From Nematostella vectensis (lineage: Eukaryota > Cnidaria > Anthozoa > Actiniaria > Edwardsiidae), in contig NC_064040.1 in the NCBI RefSeq assembly GCF_932526225.1, positions 808,001-872,000 of the forward strand: a stretch of DNA of 64,000 bases, given 5' to 3'. Below the pieces are notes generated by a model. That model made no database searches. It worked only from the letters and a program-made list of their open reading frames with translations, and had not been told where the DNA came from. Both the position numbers and the translations under genes were made by a program. Below, piece after piece: positions 1-13,284 of this stretch. Numbering within the stretch: the first letter of the stretch is position 1; each line of letters opens with the position of its first letter.

Positions 1-3000
1 TCAAAGGAATCTAGTTAGTTCTTGTGTGCATAAAATATGTACAGGATCCTGAACAAAGCAGGAGCACATCAAAGATGCTGAGAGTACATAAAAATGTCCC
101 TATACCTTCTTTTAATGTCATGACACACCAAGAACAGTATAAATAAGTATCGATATTTAAAAAAAAAGAAAGAAAAAAAATAGGCTTTCAGCGGGAATCG
201 AACCAGGGTCGCTGCGTTAGTAGTCAAGTGCCCGCAACGAAAGACTAACGTGGCATTGCTGAAGGGAATTGTAATGAAAATTACTTTTAATACTATTGGT
301 ATCGTAAACTATCCCAAGCAAAGTCACCATCGGACTGGAGGTTACATTCGGGAAAAGCTTCAGGGTTACATTCGGGAATTTGTTTTACGAGTGTAACCTC
401 CAAAAGGTTACAATCGATAATTTTTTTCCGAATGTAAATTCCAAAAAGTAACATTAGGAAAATAAAACAGTATACTCGGAAAAAAAGGTATATCAATCTA
501 TCGAGCGCTATGCTCTATGTTAGAATCCACTTAATCAAGTTATCAAAGGAATCTAGTTAGTTCTTGTGTGCATAAAATATGTACAGGATCCTGAACAAAG
601 CATGAGCACATCAAAGATGCTGAGAGTACATAAAAATGTCCCTATACCTTCTTTTTATGTCATGACACACCAAGAACAGTATAATTAAGTATCGATATTT
701 AAAAAAAAATTAAGAAAAAAAAAATAGGCTATCAGCGGGAATCGAACCCGTGTAGCTGCGTTAGTAGTCAAGTGCCCGCAACGAAAGACTAACGTGGCAT
801 TGCTGAAGGGAATTGTAATGAAAATTACTTTTAATACTATTGGTATCGTAAACTATCCCAAGCAAAGTCACCATCGGACTGGAGGTTACATTCGGGAAAA
901 GCTTCAGGGTTACATTCGGGAATTTGTTTTACGAGTGTAACTTCCAAAAGGTTACCATCGATAATTTTTGTTTCCGAATGTAAATTCCAAAAAGTAACAT
1001 TACATTACACGGAAAAAAGGTATATCAATCTATCGAGCGCTATGCTCTATGTTAGAATCTACTTAATCAAGTTATCCAAGGAATCTAGTTAGTTCTTGTG
1101 TGCATAAAATATGTACAGGATCCTGAACAAAGCAGGAGCACATCAAAGATGCTGAGAGTACATAAAAATGTCCCTATACCTTCTTTTTATGTCATGACAC
1201 ACCAAGAACAGTATAATTAAGTATCGATATTTAAAAAAAAAAAAATAAAGAAAAAAAAAAGGCTATCAGCGGGAATCGAACCCGGGTCGCTGCGTTAGTA
1301 GTCAAGTGCCCGCAGCGAAAGACTAACGTGGCATTGCTGAAGGGAATTGTAATAAAAATTACTTTTAATACTATTGGTATCGTAAACTATCCCAAGCAAA
1401 GTCACCATCGGACTGGAGGTTACATTCGGGAAAAGCTTCAGGGTTACATTCGGGAATTTGTTTTACGAGTGTAACCTCCAAAAGGTTACAATCGATAATT
1501 TTTTTTCCGAATGTAAATTCCAAAAAGTAACATTAGGAAAATAAAACAGTATACTCGGAAAAAAGGTATATCAATCTATCGAGCGCTATGCTCTATGTTA
1601 GAATCTACTTAATCAAGTTATCCAAGGAATCTAGTTAGTTCTTGTGTGCATAAAATATGTACAGGATCCTGAACAAAGCAGGAGCACATCAAAGATGCTG
1701 AGAGTACATAAAAATGTCCCTATACCTTCTTTTAATGTCATGACACACCAAGAACAGTATAAATAAGTATCGATATTTAAAAAAAAAGAAAGAAAAAAAA
1801 TAGGCTTTCAGCGGGAATCGAACCAGGGTCGCTGCGTTAGTAGTCAAGTGCCCGCAACGAAAGACTAACGTGGCATTGCTGAAGGGAATTGTAATGAAAA
1901 TTACTTTTAATACTATTGGTATCGTAAACTATCCCAAGCAAAGTCACCATCGGACTGGAGGTTACATTCGGGAAAAGCTTCAGGGTTACATTCGGGAATT
2001 TGTTTTACGAGTGTAACCTCCAAAAGGTTACAATCGATAATTTTTTTCCGAATGTAAATTCCAAAAAGTAACATTAGGAAAATAAAACAGTATACTCGGA
2101 AAAAAAGGTATATCAATCTATCGAGCGCTATGCTCTATGTTAGAATCCACTTAATCAAGTTATCAAAGGAATCTAGTTAGTTCTTGTGTGCATAAAATAT
2201 GTACAGGATCCTGAACAAAGCATGAGCACATCAAAGATGCTGAGAGTACATAAAAATGTCCCTATACCTTCTTTTTATATCATGACACACCAAGAACAGT
2301 ATAATTAAGTATCGATATTTAAAAAAAATAAAGAAAAAAAATAGGCTATCAGCGGGAATCGAACCCGGGTAGCTGCGTTAGTAGTCAAGTGCCCGCAACG
2401 AAAGACTAACGTGGCATTGCTGAAGGGAATTGTAATGAAAATTACTTTTATTACTATTGGTATCGTAAACTATCCCAAGCAAAGTCACCATCGGACTGGA
2501 GGTTACATTCGGGAAAAGCTTCAGGGTTACATTCGGGAATTTGTTTTACGAGTGTAACCTCCAAAAGGTTACAATCGATATTTTTTTTCCGAATGTAAAT
2601 TCCAAAAAGTAACATTAGGAAAATAAAACAGTATACTCGGAAAAAAGGTATATCAATCTATCGAGCGCTATGCTCTATGTTAGAATCTACTTAATCAAGT
2701 TATCAAAGGAATCTAGTTAGTTCTTGTGTGCATAAAATATGTACAGGATCCTGAACAAAGCAGGAGCACATCAAAGATGCTGAGAGTACATAAAAATGTC
2801 CCTATACCTTCTTTTAATGTCATGACACACCAAGAACAGTATAAATAAGTATCGATATTTAAAAAAAAAGAAAGAAAAAAAATAGGCTTTCAGCGGGAAT
2901 CGAACCAGGGTCGCTGCGTTAGTAGTCAAGTGCCCGCAACGAAAGACTAACGTGGCATTGCTGAAGGGAATTGTAATGAAAATTACTTTTAATACTATTG

Positions 3001-3827
3001 GTATCGTAAACTATCCCAAGCAAAGTCACCATCGGACTGGAGGTTACATTCGGGAAAAGCTTCAGGGTTACATTCGGGAATTTGTTTTACGAGTGTAACC
3101 TCCAAAAGGTTACAATCGATAATTTTTTTCCGAATGTAAATTCCAAAAAGTAACATTAGGAAAATAAAACAGTATACTCGGAAAAAAAGGTATATCAATC
3201 TATCGAGCGCTATGCTCTATGTTAGAATCCACTTAATCAAGTTATCAAAGGAATCTAGTTAGTTCTTGTGTGCATAAAATATGTACAGGATCCTGAACAA
3301 AGCATGAGCACATCAAAGATGCTGAGAGTACATAAAAATGTCCCTATACCTTCTTTTTATATCATGACACACCAAGAACAGTATAATTAAGTATCGATAT
3401 TTAAAAAAAATAAAGAAAAAAAATAGGCTATCAGCGGGAATCGAACCCGGGTAGCTGCGTTAGTAGTCAAGTGCCCGCAACGAAAGACTAACGTGGCATT
3501 GCTGAAGGGAATTGTAATGAAAATTACTTTTATTACTATTGGTATCGTAAACTATCCCAAGCAAAGTCACCATCGGACTGGAGGTTACATTCGGGAAAAG
3601 CTTCAGGGTTACATTCGGGAATTTGTTTTACGAGTGTAACCTCCAAAAGGTTACAATCGATATTTTTTTTCCGAATGTAAATTCCAAAAAGTAACATTAG
3701 GAAAATAAAACAGTATACTCGGAAAAAAGGTATATCAATCTATCGAGCGCTATGCTCTATGTTAGAATCTACTTAATCAAGTTATCAAAGGAATCTAGTT
3801 AGTTCTTGTGTGCATAAAATATGTACA
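1..3827 (+). repeat. Satellite block 1 with 1082-bp dimer
   Basis: GGATCC anchors: 44, 586, 1118, 1664, 2206, 2746, 3288. Two monomer types alternate from 1664. Type A has GCAGGAGCAC, TTTTAATGTC, ATAAATAAG and AACCAGGG; type B has TTTTATATC, GGGTAGCTGCG and TTATTACTATT. The pair 1664-2745 and the pair 2746-3827 look identical by eye, giving a 1082-bp dimer. Bases 1-540 also match 1621-2160. The monomer at 586-1117 is short (532 bp), having lost bases after AAGTAACATTA near 1001. Confidence 0.9.
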
Positions 3828-5462
3828 GGATCCTGAACAAAGCATGAGCACATCAAAGATGCTGAGAGTACATCAAAATGTCCCTATACCTTCTTTTTAT
3901 GTCATGACACACCAAGAACAGTATAATTAAGTATCGATATTTAAAAAAAAATAAAGAAAAAAAATAGGCTATCAGCGGGAATCGAACCCGGGTGGCTGCG
4001 GTAGTAGTCAAGTGCCCGCAACGAAAGACTAACGTGGCATTGCTGAAGGGAATTGTAATGAAAATTACTTTTAATACTATTGGTATCGTAAACTATCGCA
4101 AGCAAAGTCACCATCGGACTTGAGGTTACATTCGGGAAAAGCTTCAGGGTTACATTTGGGACTTTGTTTTACGAGTGTAACCTCCAAAAGGTTACAATCG
4201 ATAATTTTTTTTTCGAATGTAAATTCCAAAAAGTAACATTAGGAAAATAAAACAGTATACTCGGTAAAAAAGGTATATCAATCTATCGAGCGCTATGCTC
4301 TATGTTAGAATCTACTTAATCAAGTTATCCAAGAAATCTAGTTAGTTCTTGTGTGCATAAAATATGTACAGGATCCTGAACAAAGCATGAGCACATCAAA
4401 GATGCTGGGAGTACATAAAATTGTCCCTATTCCTTCTTTTTATGTCATGACACACCAAGAACAGTATAATTAAGTATCGATATTCAAAAAAAAATAATAA
4501 AGAATAAAAAATAGGCTATCAGCGGGAATCGAACCCGGGTCGCTGCGTTAGTAGTCAAGTGCCCGCAACGAAAGACTAACGTGGCATTACTGAAGGGAAT
4601 TGTAATGAAAATTACTTTTAATACTATTGGTATCGTAAACTATCCCAAGCAAAGTCACCATCGGACTGGAGGTTACATTCGGGAAAAACTTCAGGGTTAC
4701 ATTCAGGAATTTGTTTTACGAGTGTAACCTCCAAAAGGTTACAATCGATAATTTTTTTTTCGAATGTAAATTTCAAAAAGTAACATTAGGAAAAATAAAA
4801 CAGTATGCTCGAAAAAAAAGGTATATCAATCTATCGAGCGCTATGCTCTATGTTAGAATCGACTTAATCAAGATAACCAAGGAATCTAGTTAGTTCTTGT
4901 GTGCATAAAATATGTACAGGATCCTGAACAAAGCATGAGCACATCAAAGATGCTGAGAGTACATAAAAATGTCCCTATACCTTCTTTTTATGTCATGACA
5001 CACCAAGAACAGTATAATTAAGTATCGATATTTAAAAAAAAAATAAAGAAAAAAAAATAGGCTATCAGCGGGAATCGAACCCGGGTCGCTGCGTTAGTAG
5101 TCAAGTGCCCGCAACGAAAGACTAACGTTGCATTGCTGAAGGGAATTGTAATGAAAATTACTTTTAATACTATTGGTATCGTAAACTATCCCAAGCAAAG
5201 TCACCATCGGACTGGAGGTTACATTCGGGAAAAGCTTCAGGGTTACATTCGGGAATTTGTTTTACGAGTGTAACCTCCAAAAGGTTACAATCGATATTTT
5301 TTTTCCGAATGTAAATTCCAAAAAGTAACATTAGGAAAATAAAACAGTATACTCGGAAAAAAAGGTATATCAATCTATCGAGCGCTATGCTCTATGTTAG
5401 AATCTACTTAATCAAGTTATCAAAGGAATCTAGTTAGTTCTTGTGTGCATAAAATATGTACA
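3828..5462 (+). repeat. Satellite block 2, three divergent monomers
   Basis: Anchors 3828, 4371, 4919. These three copies carry scattered private changes (for example AGTACATCAAAATG at 3870, ATTGTCCCTATTCC at 4420 and a GAATAAAAAATAGG tract at 4503) and do not repeat as a unit nearby. Confidence 0.88.
4514..4585 (-). pseudogene. tRNA-like element, independent copy
   Basis: Second worked example of the 72-nt tRNA-like element, identical in layout to the one at 20736: acceptor GCCACGT at the right end, loop CTACTAA, T loop TTCGATT, acceptor TGATAGC at the left end. It is followed on its strand by T runs broken by A (TATTTTTTATTC). It confirms that the length of 72 nt holds in a distant monomer. 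Confidence 0.8.
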
Positions 5463-7632
5463 GGATCCTGAACAAAGCATGAGCACATCAAAGATGCTGA
5501 GAGTACATAAAAATGTCCCTATACCTCCTTTCTATGTCATGACACACCAAGAACAGTATAATTAAGTATCGATATTTAAAAAAAAAAAAGAAAGAAAAAA
5601 AAATAGGCTATCAGCGGGAATCGATCCCGGGTCGCTGCGTTAGTAGTCAAGTGCCCGCAACGAAAGACTAACGTGGCATTGCTGAAGGGAATTGTAATGA
5701 AAATTACTTTTAATACTATTGGTATCGTAAACTATCCCAAGCAAAGTCACCATCGGACTGGAGGTTACATTCGGGCAAAGCTTCAGGGTTACATTCGGGA
5801 ATTTGTTTTACGAGTGTAACCTCCAAAAGGTTACAATCGATAATTTTTTTCCGAATGTAAATTCCAAAAAGTAACATTAGGAAAATAAAACAGTATACTC
5901 TGAAAAAAAGGTATATCAATCTATCGAGCGCTATGCTCTATGTTAGAATCCACTTAATCAAGTTATCAAAGGAATCTAGTTAGTTCTTGTGTGCATAAAA
6001 TATGTACAGGATCCTGAACAAAGCATGAGCACATCAAAGATGCTGAGAGTACATAAAAATGTCCCTATACCTTCTTTTTATGTCATGACACACCAAGAAC
6101 AGTATAATTAAGTATCGATATTTAAAAAAAATAAAGAAAAAAAATAGGCTATCAGCGGGAATCGAACCCGGGTAGCTGCGTTAGTAGTCAAGTGCCCGCA
6201 ACGAAAGACTAACGTGGCATTGCTGAAGGGAATTGTAATGAAAATTACTTTTATTACTATTGGTATCGTAAACTATCCCAAGCAAAGTCACCATCGGACT
6301 GGAGGTTACATTCGGGAAAAGCTTCAAGGTTACATTTGGGAATTTGTTTTACGAGTGTAACCTCCAAAAGGTTACAATCGATATTTTTTTCCGAATGTAA
6401 ATTCCAAAAAGTAACATTAGGAAAATAAAACAGTATACTCGGAAAAAAGGTATATCAATCTATCGAGCGCTATGCTCTATGTTAGAATCTACTTAATCAA
6501 GTTATCAAAGGAATCTAGTTAGTTCTTGTGTGCATAAAATATGTACAGGATCCTGAACAAAGCATGAGCACATCAAAGATGCTGAGAGTACATAAAAATG
6601 TCCCTATACCTCCTTTCTATGTCATGACACACCAAGAACAGTATAATTAAGTATCGATATTTAAAAAAAAAAAAGAAAGAAAAAAAAATAGGCTATCAGC
6701 GGGAATCGATCCCGGGTCGCTGCGTTAGTAGTCAAGTGCCCGCAACGAAAGACTAACGTGGCATTGCTGAAGGGAATTGTAATGAAAATTACTTTTAATA
6801 CTATTGGTATCGTAAACTATCCCAAGCAAAGTCACCATCGGACTGGAGGTTACATTCGGGCAAAGCTTCAGGGTTACATTCGGGAATTTGTTTTACGAGT
6901 GTAACCTCCAAAAGGTTACAATCGATAATTTTTTTCCGAATGTAAATTCCAAAAAGTAACATTAGGAAAATAAAACAGTATACTCTGAAAAAAAGGTATA
7001 TCAATCTATCGAGCGCTATGCTCTATGTTAGAATCCACTTAATCAAGTTATCAAAGGAATCTAGTTAGTTCTTGTGTGCATAAAATATGTACAGGATCCT
7101 GAACAAAGCATGAGCACATCAAAGATGCTGAGAGTACATAAAAATGTCCCTATACCTTCTTTTTATGTCATGACACACCAAGAACAGTATAATTAAGTAT
7201 CGATTTTTAAAAAAAATAAAGAAAAAAAATAGGCTATCAGCGGGAATCGAACCCGGGTAGCTGCGTTAGTAGTCAAGTGCCCGCAACGAAAGACTAACGT
7301 GGCATTGCTGAAGGGAATTGTAATGAAAATTACTTTTATTACTATTGGTATCGTAAACTATCCCAAGCAAAGTCACCATCGGACTGGAGGTTACATTCGG
7401 GAAAAGCTTCAAGGTTACATTTGGGAATTTGTTTTACGAGTGTAACCTCCAAAAGGTTACAATCGATATTTTTTTCCGAATGTAAATTCCAAAAAGTAAC
7501 ATTAGGAAAATAAAACAGTATACTCGGAAAAAAGGTATATCAATCTATCGAGCGCTATGCTCTATGTTAGAATCTACTTAATCAAGTTATCAAAGGAATC
7601 TAGTTAGTTCTTGTGTGCATAAAATATGTACA
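5463..7632 (+). repeat. Satellite block 3, 1085-bp dimer x2
   Basis: Anchors 5463, 6009, 6548, 7094. The pair 5463-6547 is repeated as 6548-7632. The first member has CCTCCTTTCTATG, GAAAGAAAA, AATCGATCCCGGG and GGGCAAAGC; the second has GGGTAGCTGCG, TTATTACTATT and CAAGGTTACATTTGGG. One visible difference is GATTTTTAA at 7202 against GATATTTAA. Confidence 0.9.
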
Positions 7633-8722
7633 GGATCCTGAACAAAGCATGAGCACATCAAAGATGCTGAGAGTACATCAAAATGTCCCTATACCTTCTT
7701 TTTATGTCATTACACACCAAGAACAGTATAATTAAGTATCGATATTTTAAAAAAAAAAAATAAAGAAAAAAAAATAGGCTATCAGCGGGAATCGAACCCG
7801 GGTCGCTGCGTTAGTAGTCAAGTGCCCGCAACGAAAGACTAACGTGGCATTGCTGAAGGGAATTGTAATGAAAATTACTTTTAATACTATTGGTATCGTA
7901 AACTATCCAAAGCAAAGTCACCATCGGACTGGAGGTTACATTCGGGAAAAACTTCAGGGTTACATTCGGGAATTTGTTTTACGAGTGTAACCTCCAAAAG
8001 GTTACAATCGATATTTTTTTTCCGAATGTAAATTCCAAAAAGTAACATTAGGAAAATAAAACAGTATACTCGGAAAAAAAGGTATATCAATCTATCGAGC
8101 GCTATGCTCTATGTTAGAATCTACTTAATCAAGTTATCAAAGGAATCTAGTTAGTTCTTGTGTGCATAAAATATGTACAGGATCCTGAACAAAGCATGAG
8201 CACATCAAAGATGCTGAGAGTACATAAAAATGTCCCTATACCTTCTTTTTATGTCATGACACACCAAGAACAGTATAATTAAGTATCGATATTTAAAAAA
8301 AAATAAAGAAAAAAAAATAGGCTATCAGCGGGAATCGAACCCGGGTCGCTGCGTTAGTAGTCAAGTGCCCGCAACAAAAGACTAACGTGGCATTGCTGAA
8401 GGGAATTGTAATGAAAATTACTTTTAATACTATTGGTATCGTAAACTATCCCAAGCAAAGTCACCATCGGACTGGAGGTTACATTCGGGAAAAGCTTCAG
8501 GGTTACATTCGGGACTTTGTTTTACGAGTGTAACCTCCAAAAGGTTACAATCGATAATTTTTTTTCCGAATGTAAATTCCAAAAAGTAACATTAGGAAAA
8601 TAAAACAGTATACTCGGTAAAAAAGGTATATCAATCTATCGAGCGCTATGCTCTATGTTAGAATCTACTTAATCAAGTTATCCAAGGAATCTAGAAGTTC
8701 TTGTGCGCATAAAATATGTACA
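7633..8722 (+). repeat. Satellite block 4, two monomers
   Basis: Anchors 7633 and 8180. The second carries GGGACTTTG and CGGTAAAAAAGG, a variant shared with monomers anchored at 3828, 11649, 12738 and 16241. The block ends with loss of TTAG in CTAGAAGTTC near 8693. Confidence 0.86.
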
Positions 8723-8949
8723 GGATCCTGAACAAAGCATGAGCACATCAAAGATGCTGAGAGTACATAAAAATGTCCCTATACCTTCTTTTTATGTCAT
8801 GACACACCAAGAACAGTATAATTAAGTATCGATATTTAAAAAAATAAAGAAAAAAAAGTAGGCTATCAGCGGGAATCGAACCCGGGTAGCTGCGTTAGTA
8901 GTCAAGTGCCCGCAACGAAAGATTAACGTGGCATTGCTGAAGGGAATTG

Positions 8950-8966
8950 TAATGAAAAACTATCCC
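8950..8966 (+). other. Small deletion in monomer 8723-9239
   Basis: AATGAAAA joins directly to ACTATCCC; the usual stretch with ATTACTTTTAAT and TTGGTATCGTAA is missing. The monomer is 517 bp long. The partner copy at 13518-13560 keeps the full sequence, so the loss came after the 4.59-kb duplication or was repaired in copy 2. Confidence 0.85.
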
Positions 8967-11101
8967 AAGCAAAGTCACCATCGGACTGGAGGTTACATTC
9001 GGGAAAAGCTTCAGGGTTACATTCGGGAATTTGTTTTACGAGTGTAACCTCCAAAAGGTTACAATCGATAATTTTTTTTTCCGAATGTAAATTCCAAAAA
9101 GTAACATTAGGAAAAATAAAACAGTATACTCTGAAAAAAAGGTATATCAATCTATCGAGCGCTATGCTCTATGTTTGAATCTACTTAATCAAGTTATCCA
9201 AGGAATCTAGTTAGTTCTTGTGTGCATAAAATATGTACAGGATCCTGAACAAAGCATGAGCACATCAAAGATGCTGAGAGTACATAAAAATGTCCCTATA
9301 CCTTCTTTTTATGTCATGACACACCAAGAACAGTATAATTAAGTATCGATATTTAAATAAAAATTAAGAAAAAAAAATAGGCTATCAGCGGGAATCGAAC
9401 CCGTGTAGGTGCGTTAGTAGTCAAGTGCCCGCAACGAAAGACTAACGTGGCATTGCTGAAGGGAATTGTAATGAAAATTACTTTTAATACTATTGGTATC
9501 GTAAACTATCCCAAGCAAAGTCACCATCGGACTGGAGGTTACATTCGGGAAAAGCTTCAGGGTTACATTCGGGAATTTGTTTTACGAGTGTAACCTCCAA
9601 AAGGTTACAATCGATAATTTTTTTTCCGAATGTAAATTCCAAAAAGTAACATTAGGAAAATAAAACAGTATACTCGGAAAAAAGGTATATCAATCTATCG
9701 AGCGCTATGCTCTATGTTAGAATCTACTTAATCAATTTATCCAAGGAATCTAGTTAGTTCTTGTGTGCATAAAATATGTACAGGATCCTGAACAAAGCAT
9801 GAGCACATCAAAGATGCTGCGAGTACATAAAAATGTCCCTATACCTTCTTTTTATGTCATGACACACCAAGAACAGTATAATTAAGTATCGATATTTAAA
9901 AAAAAATAAAGAAAAAAATAGGCTATCAGCGGGAATCGAACCTGGGTCGCTGCGTTAGTAGTCAAGTGCCCGCAACGAAAGACTAACGTGGCATTGCTGA
10001 ATAAAATTGTAATGAAAATTACTTTTAATACTATTGGTATCGTAAACTATCCCAAGCAAAGTCACCATCGGACTGGAGGTTACATTCGGGAAAAACTTCA
10101 GGGTTACATTCGGGAATTTGTTTTACGAGTGTAACCTCCAAAAGGTTACAATCAATAATTTTTTTTCCGAATGTAAATTCCAAAAAGTAACATTAGGAAA
10201 AATAAAACAGTATACTCGGAAAAAAAGGTATATCAATCTATCGAGCGCTATGCTCTATGTTAGAATCTACTTAATCAAGTTATCCAAGGAATCTAGTTAG
10301 TTCTTGTGCGCATAAAATATGTACAGGATCCTGAACAAAGCATGAGCACATCAAAGATGCTGAGAGTACATAAAAATGTCCCTATACCTTCTTTTTATGT
10401 CATGACACACCAAGAACAGTATAATTAAGTATCGATATTTAAAAAAAAATAATAAAGAAAAAAAAAATAGGCTATCAGAGGGAATCGAACCCGGGTCGCT
10501 GCGTTAGTAGTCAAGTGCCCGCAACGAAAGACTAACGTGGCATTGCTGAAGGGAATTGTAATGAAAATTACTTTTAATACTATTGGTATCGTAAACTATC
10601 CCAAGCAAAGTCACCATCGGACTGGAGGTTACATTAGTGAAAAGCTTCAGGGTTACATTCGGGAATTTGTTTTACGAGTGTAACCTCCAAAAGGTTACAA
10701 TCGATAATTTTTTTCCGAATGTAAATTCCAAAAAGTAACATTAGGAAAAATAAAACAGTATACTCGAAAAAAAGGTATATCAATCTATCGAGCGCTATGC
10801 TCTATGTTAGAATCTACTTAATCAAGTTAACCAAGGAATCTAGTTAGGTCTTGTGTGCATAAAATATGTACAGGATCCTGAACAAAGCATGAGCACATCA
10901 AAGATGCTGAGAGTACATAAAAATGTCCCTATACCTTCTTTTTATGTCATGACACACCAAGAACAGTATAATTAAGTATCGATAGTTAAAAAAAAAAGAA
11001 AGAAAAAAAAATAGGCTATCAGCGGGAATCGAACCCGGGTCGCTGCGTTAGTAGTCAAGTGCCCGCAACGAAAGACTAACGTGGCATTGCTGAAGGGAAT
11101 T

Positions 11102-11115
11102 GTAAAAAGTACAAA
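11102..11115 (+). other. Deletion junction of partial monomer, copy 1
   Basis: The sequence runs from GAATTGTAA straight into AAAGTACAAAGCATGAGC. A normal monomer has about 316 more bases here, including the whole motif cluster and the GGATCC site. Two tRNA-like elements therefore lie only about 230 bp apart. The bases AAAAAGTA at the join also occur in the sixth motif of the cluster, so the join may be a two-step deletion or use microhomology. Confidence 0.85.
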
Positions 11116-13284
11116 GCATGAGCACATCAAAGATGCTGAGAGTACATCAAAATGTCCCAATACCTTCTTTTTATGTCATGACACACCAAGAACAGTATAA
11201 TTAAGTATCGATATTTAAAAAAAAAATAAAGAAAAAAAAATAGGCTATCAGCGGGAATCGAACCCGGGTCGCTGCGTTAGTAGTCAAGTGCCCGCAACGA
11301 AAGACTAACGTGGCATTGCTGAAGGGAATTGTAATGAAAATGACACTTATAATACTATTGGTATCGTAAACTATCCCAAGCAAAGTCACCATCGGACTGG
11401 AGGTTACATTCGGGAAAAACTTCAGGGTTACATTCGGGAATTTGTTTTACGAGTGTAACCTCCAAAAGGTTACAATCGATAATTTGTTTTCCGAATGTAA
11501 ATTCCAAAAAGTAACATTAGGAAAATAAAACAGTATACTCGGAAAAAAAGGTATATCAATCTATCGAGCGCTATGCTCTATGTTAGAATTGACTTAATCA
11601 AGTTATCAAATGAATCTAGTTAGTTCTTGTGTGCATAAAATATGTACAGGATCCTGAACAAAGCATTAGCACATCAAAGATGCTGAGAGTACATAAAAAT
11701 CTCCCTATACCTTCTTTTTATGTCATGACACACCAAGAACAGTATAATTAAGTATCGATATTTAAAAAAAAAATAAAGAAAAAAAAAATAGGCTATCAGC
11801 GGGAATCGAACCCGGGTCGCTGCGTTAGTAGTCAAGTGCCCGCAACGAAAGACTAACGTGGCATTGCTGAAGGGAATTGTAATGAAAATTACTTTTAATA
11901 CTATTGGTATCGTAAACTATCCCAAGCAAAGTCACCATCGGACTTGAGGTTACATTCGGGAAGAGCTTCAGGGTTACATTTGGGACTATGTTTTACGAGT
12001 GTAACCTCCAAAAGGTTACAATCGATAATTTTTTTTCCGAATGTAAATTCCAAAAAGTAACATTAGGAAAATAAAACAGTATACTCGGTAAAAAAGGTAT
12101 ATCAATCTATCGAGCGCTATGCTCTATGTTAGAATCTACTTAATCAAGTTAACCAAGGAATCTAGTTAGTTCTTGTGTGCATAAAATATGTACAGGATCC
12201 TGAACAAAGCATGAGCACATCAAAGATGCTGAGAGTACATAAAAATGTCCCTATACCTTCTTTTTATGTCATGACACACCAAGAACAGTATAATTAAGTA
12301 TCGATATTTAAAAAAAAAATAAAGAAAAAAAATAGGCAATCAGCGGGAATCGAACCCGGATCGCTGCGTTAGTAGTCAAGTGCCCGCAACGAAAGACTAA
12401 CGTGGCATTGCTGAAGGGAATTGTAATGAAAATTACTTTTAATACTATTGGTATCGTAAACTATCCCAAGCAAAGTCACCATCGGACTGTAGGTTACATT
12501 CGGGAAAAGCTTCAGGGTTACATTCGGGAATTTGTTTTACGAGTAAAACCTCCAAAAGGTTACAATCGATATTTTTTTTCCGAATGTAAATTCCAAAAAG
12601 TAACATTAGGAAAATAAAACAGAATACTCGGAAAAAAAGGTATATCAATCTATCGAGCGCTATGCTCTATGTTAGAATCTACTTAATCAAGTTATCAAAG
12701 GAATCTAGTTAGTTCTTGTGTGCATAAAATATGTACAGGATCCTGAACAAAGCATGAGCACTTCAAAGATGCTGAGAGTACATAAAAATCTCCCTATACC
12801 TTCTTTTTATGTCATGACACACCAAGAACAGTATAATTAAGTATCGATATTTAAAAAAAAAAATAAAGAAAAAAAAAATAGGCTATCAGCGGGAATCGAA
12901 CCCGGGTCGCTGCGTTAGTAGTCAAGAGCCCGCAACGAAAGACTAACGTGGCATTGCTGAAGGGAATTGTAATGAAAATTACTTTTAATACTATTGGTAT
13001 CGTAAACTATCCAAAGCAAAGTCACCATCGGACTGGAGGTTACATTCGGGAAAAGCTTCAGGGTTACATTCGGGACTTTGTTTTACGAGTGTAACCTCCA
13101 AAAGGTTACAATCGATAATTTTTTTTCCGAATGTAAATTCCAAAAAGTAACATTAGGAAAATAAAACAGTATACTCGGTAAAAAAGGTATATCAATCTAT
13201 CGAGCACTATTCTCTATGTTAGTATCTACTTAATCAAGTTATCCAAGGAATCTAGTTAGTTCTTGTGTGCATAAAATATGTACA

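Larger units (their letters stand above)
8723..13284 (+). repeat. 4.59-kb higher-order repeat, copy 1
   Basis: Anchors 8723, 9240, 9783, 10326, 10873, 11649, 12195, 12738, plus a partial monomer without an anchor near 11102. Matching anchors in copy 2 lie 4589-4592 bp to the right. Shared marks include GATTAACGTGG, ATGTTTGAATC, CCCGTGTAGGTG, AGAGGGAATCG, the same large deletion, GCATTAGCAC and CCCGGATCGC. Copy 1 alone has a deletion of about 26-28 bp near 8957. Unit boundaries are approximate. Confidence 0.88.

Noticed and set aside
293-496. Recurring minus-strand open frame of 67 codons (MIYLFFRVY...)
   Set aside because: It also starts at TTG, overlaps the plus-strand frame over the same cluster, and its hydrophobic start is only the A-rich tract of the other strand translated. 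No domain is recognisable.
4711-4893. Recurring plus-strand open frame of 60 codons (MFYECNLQK...), present in dozens of monomers
   Set aside because: It starts at TTG, has no Kozak context, runs through the inverted motif cluster and T run, and is broken by indels in many monomers. It is a by-product of repeat similarity.
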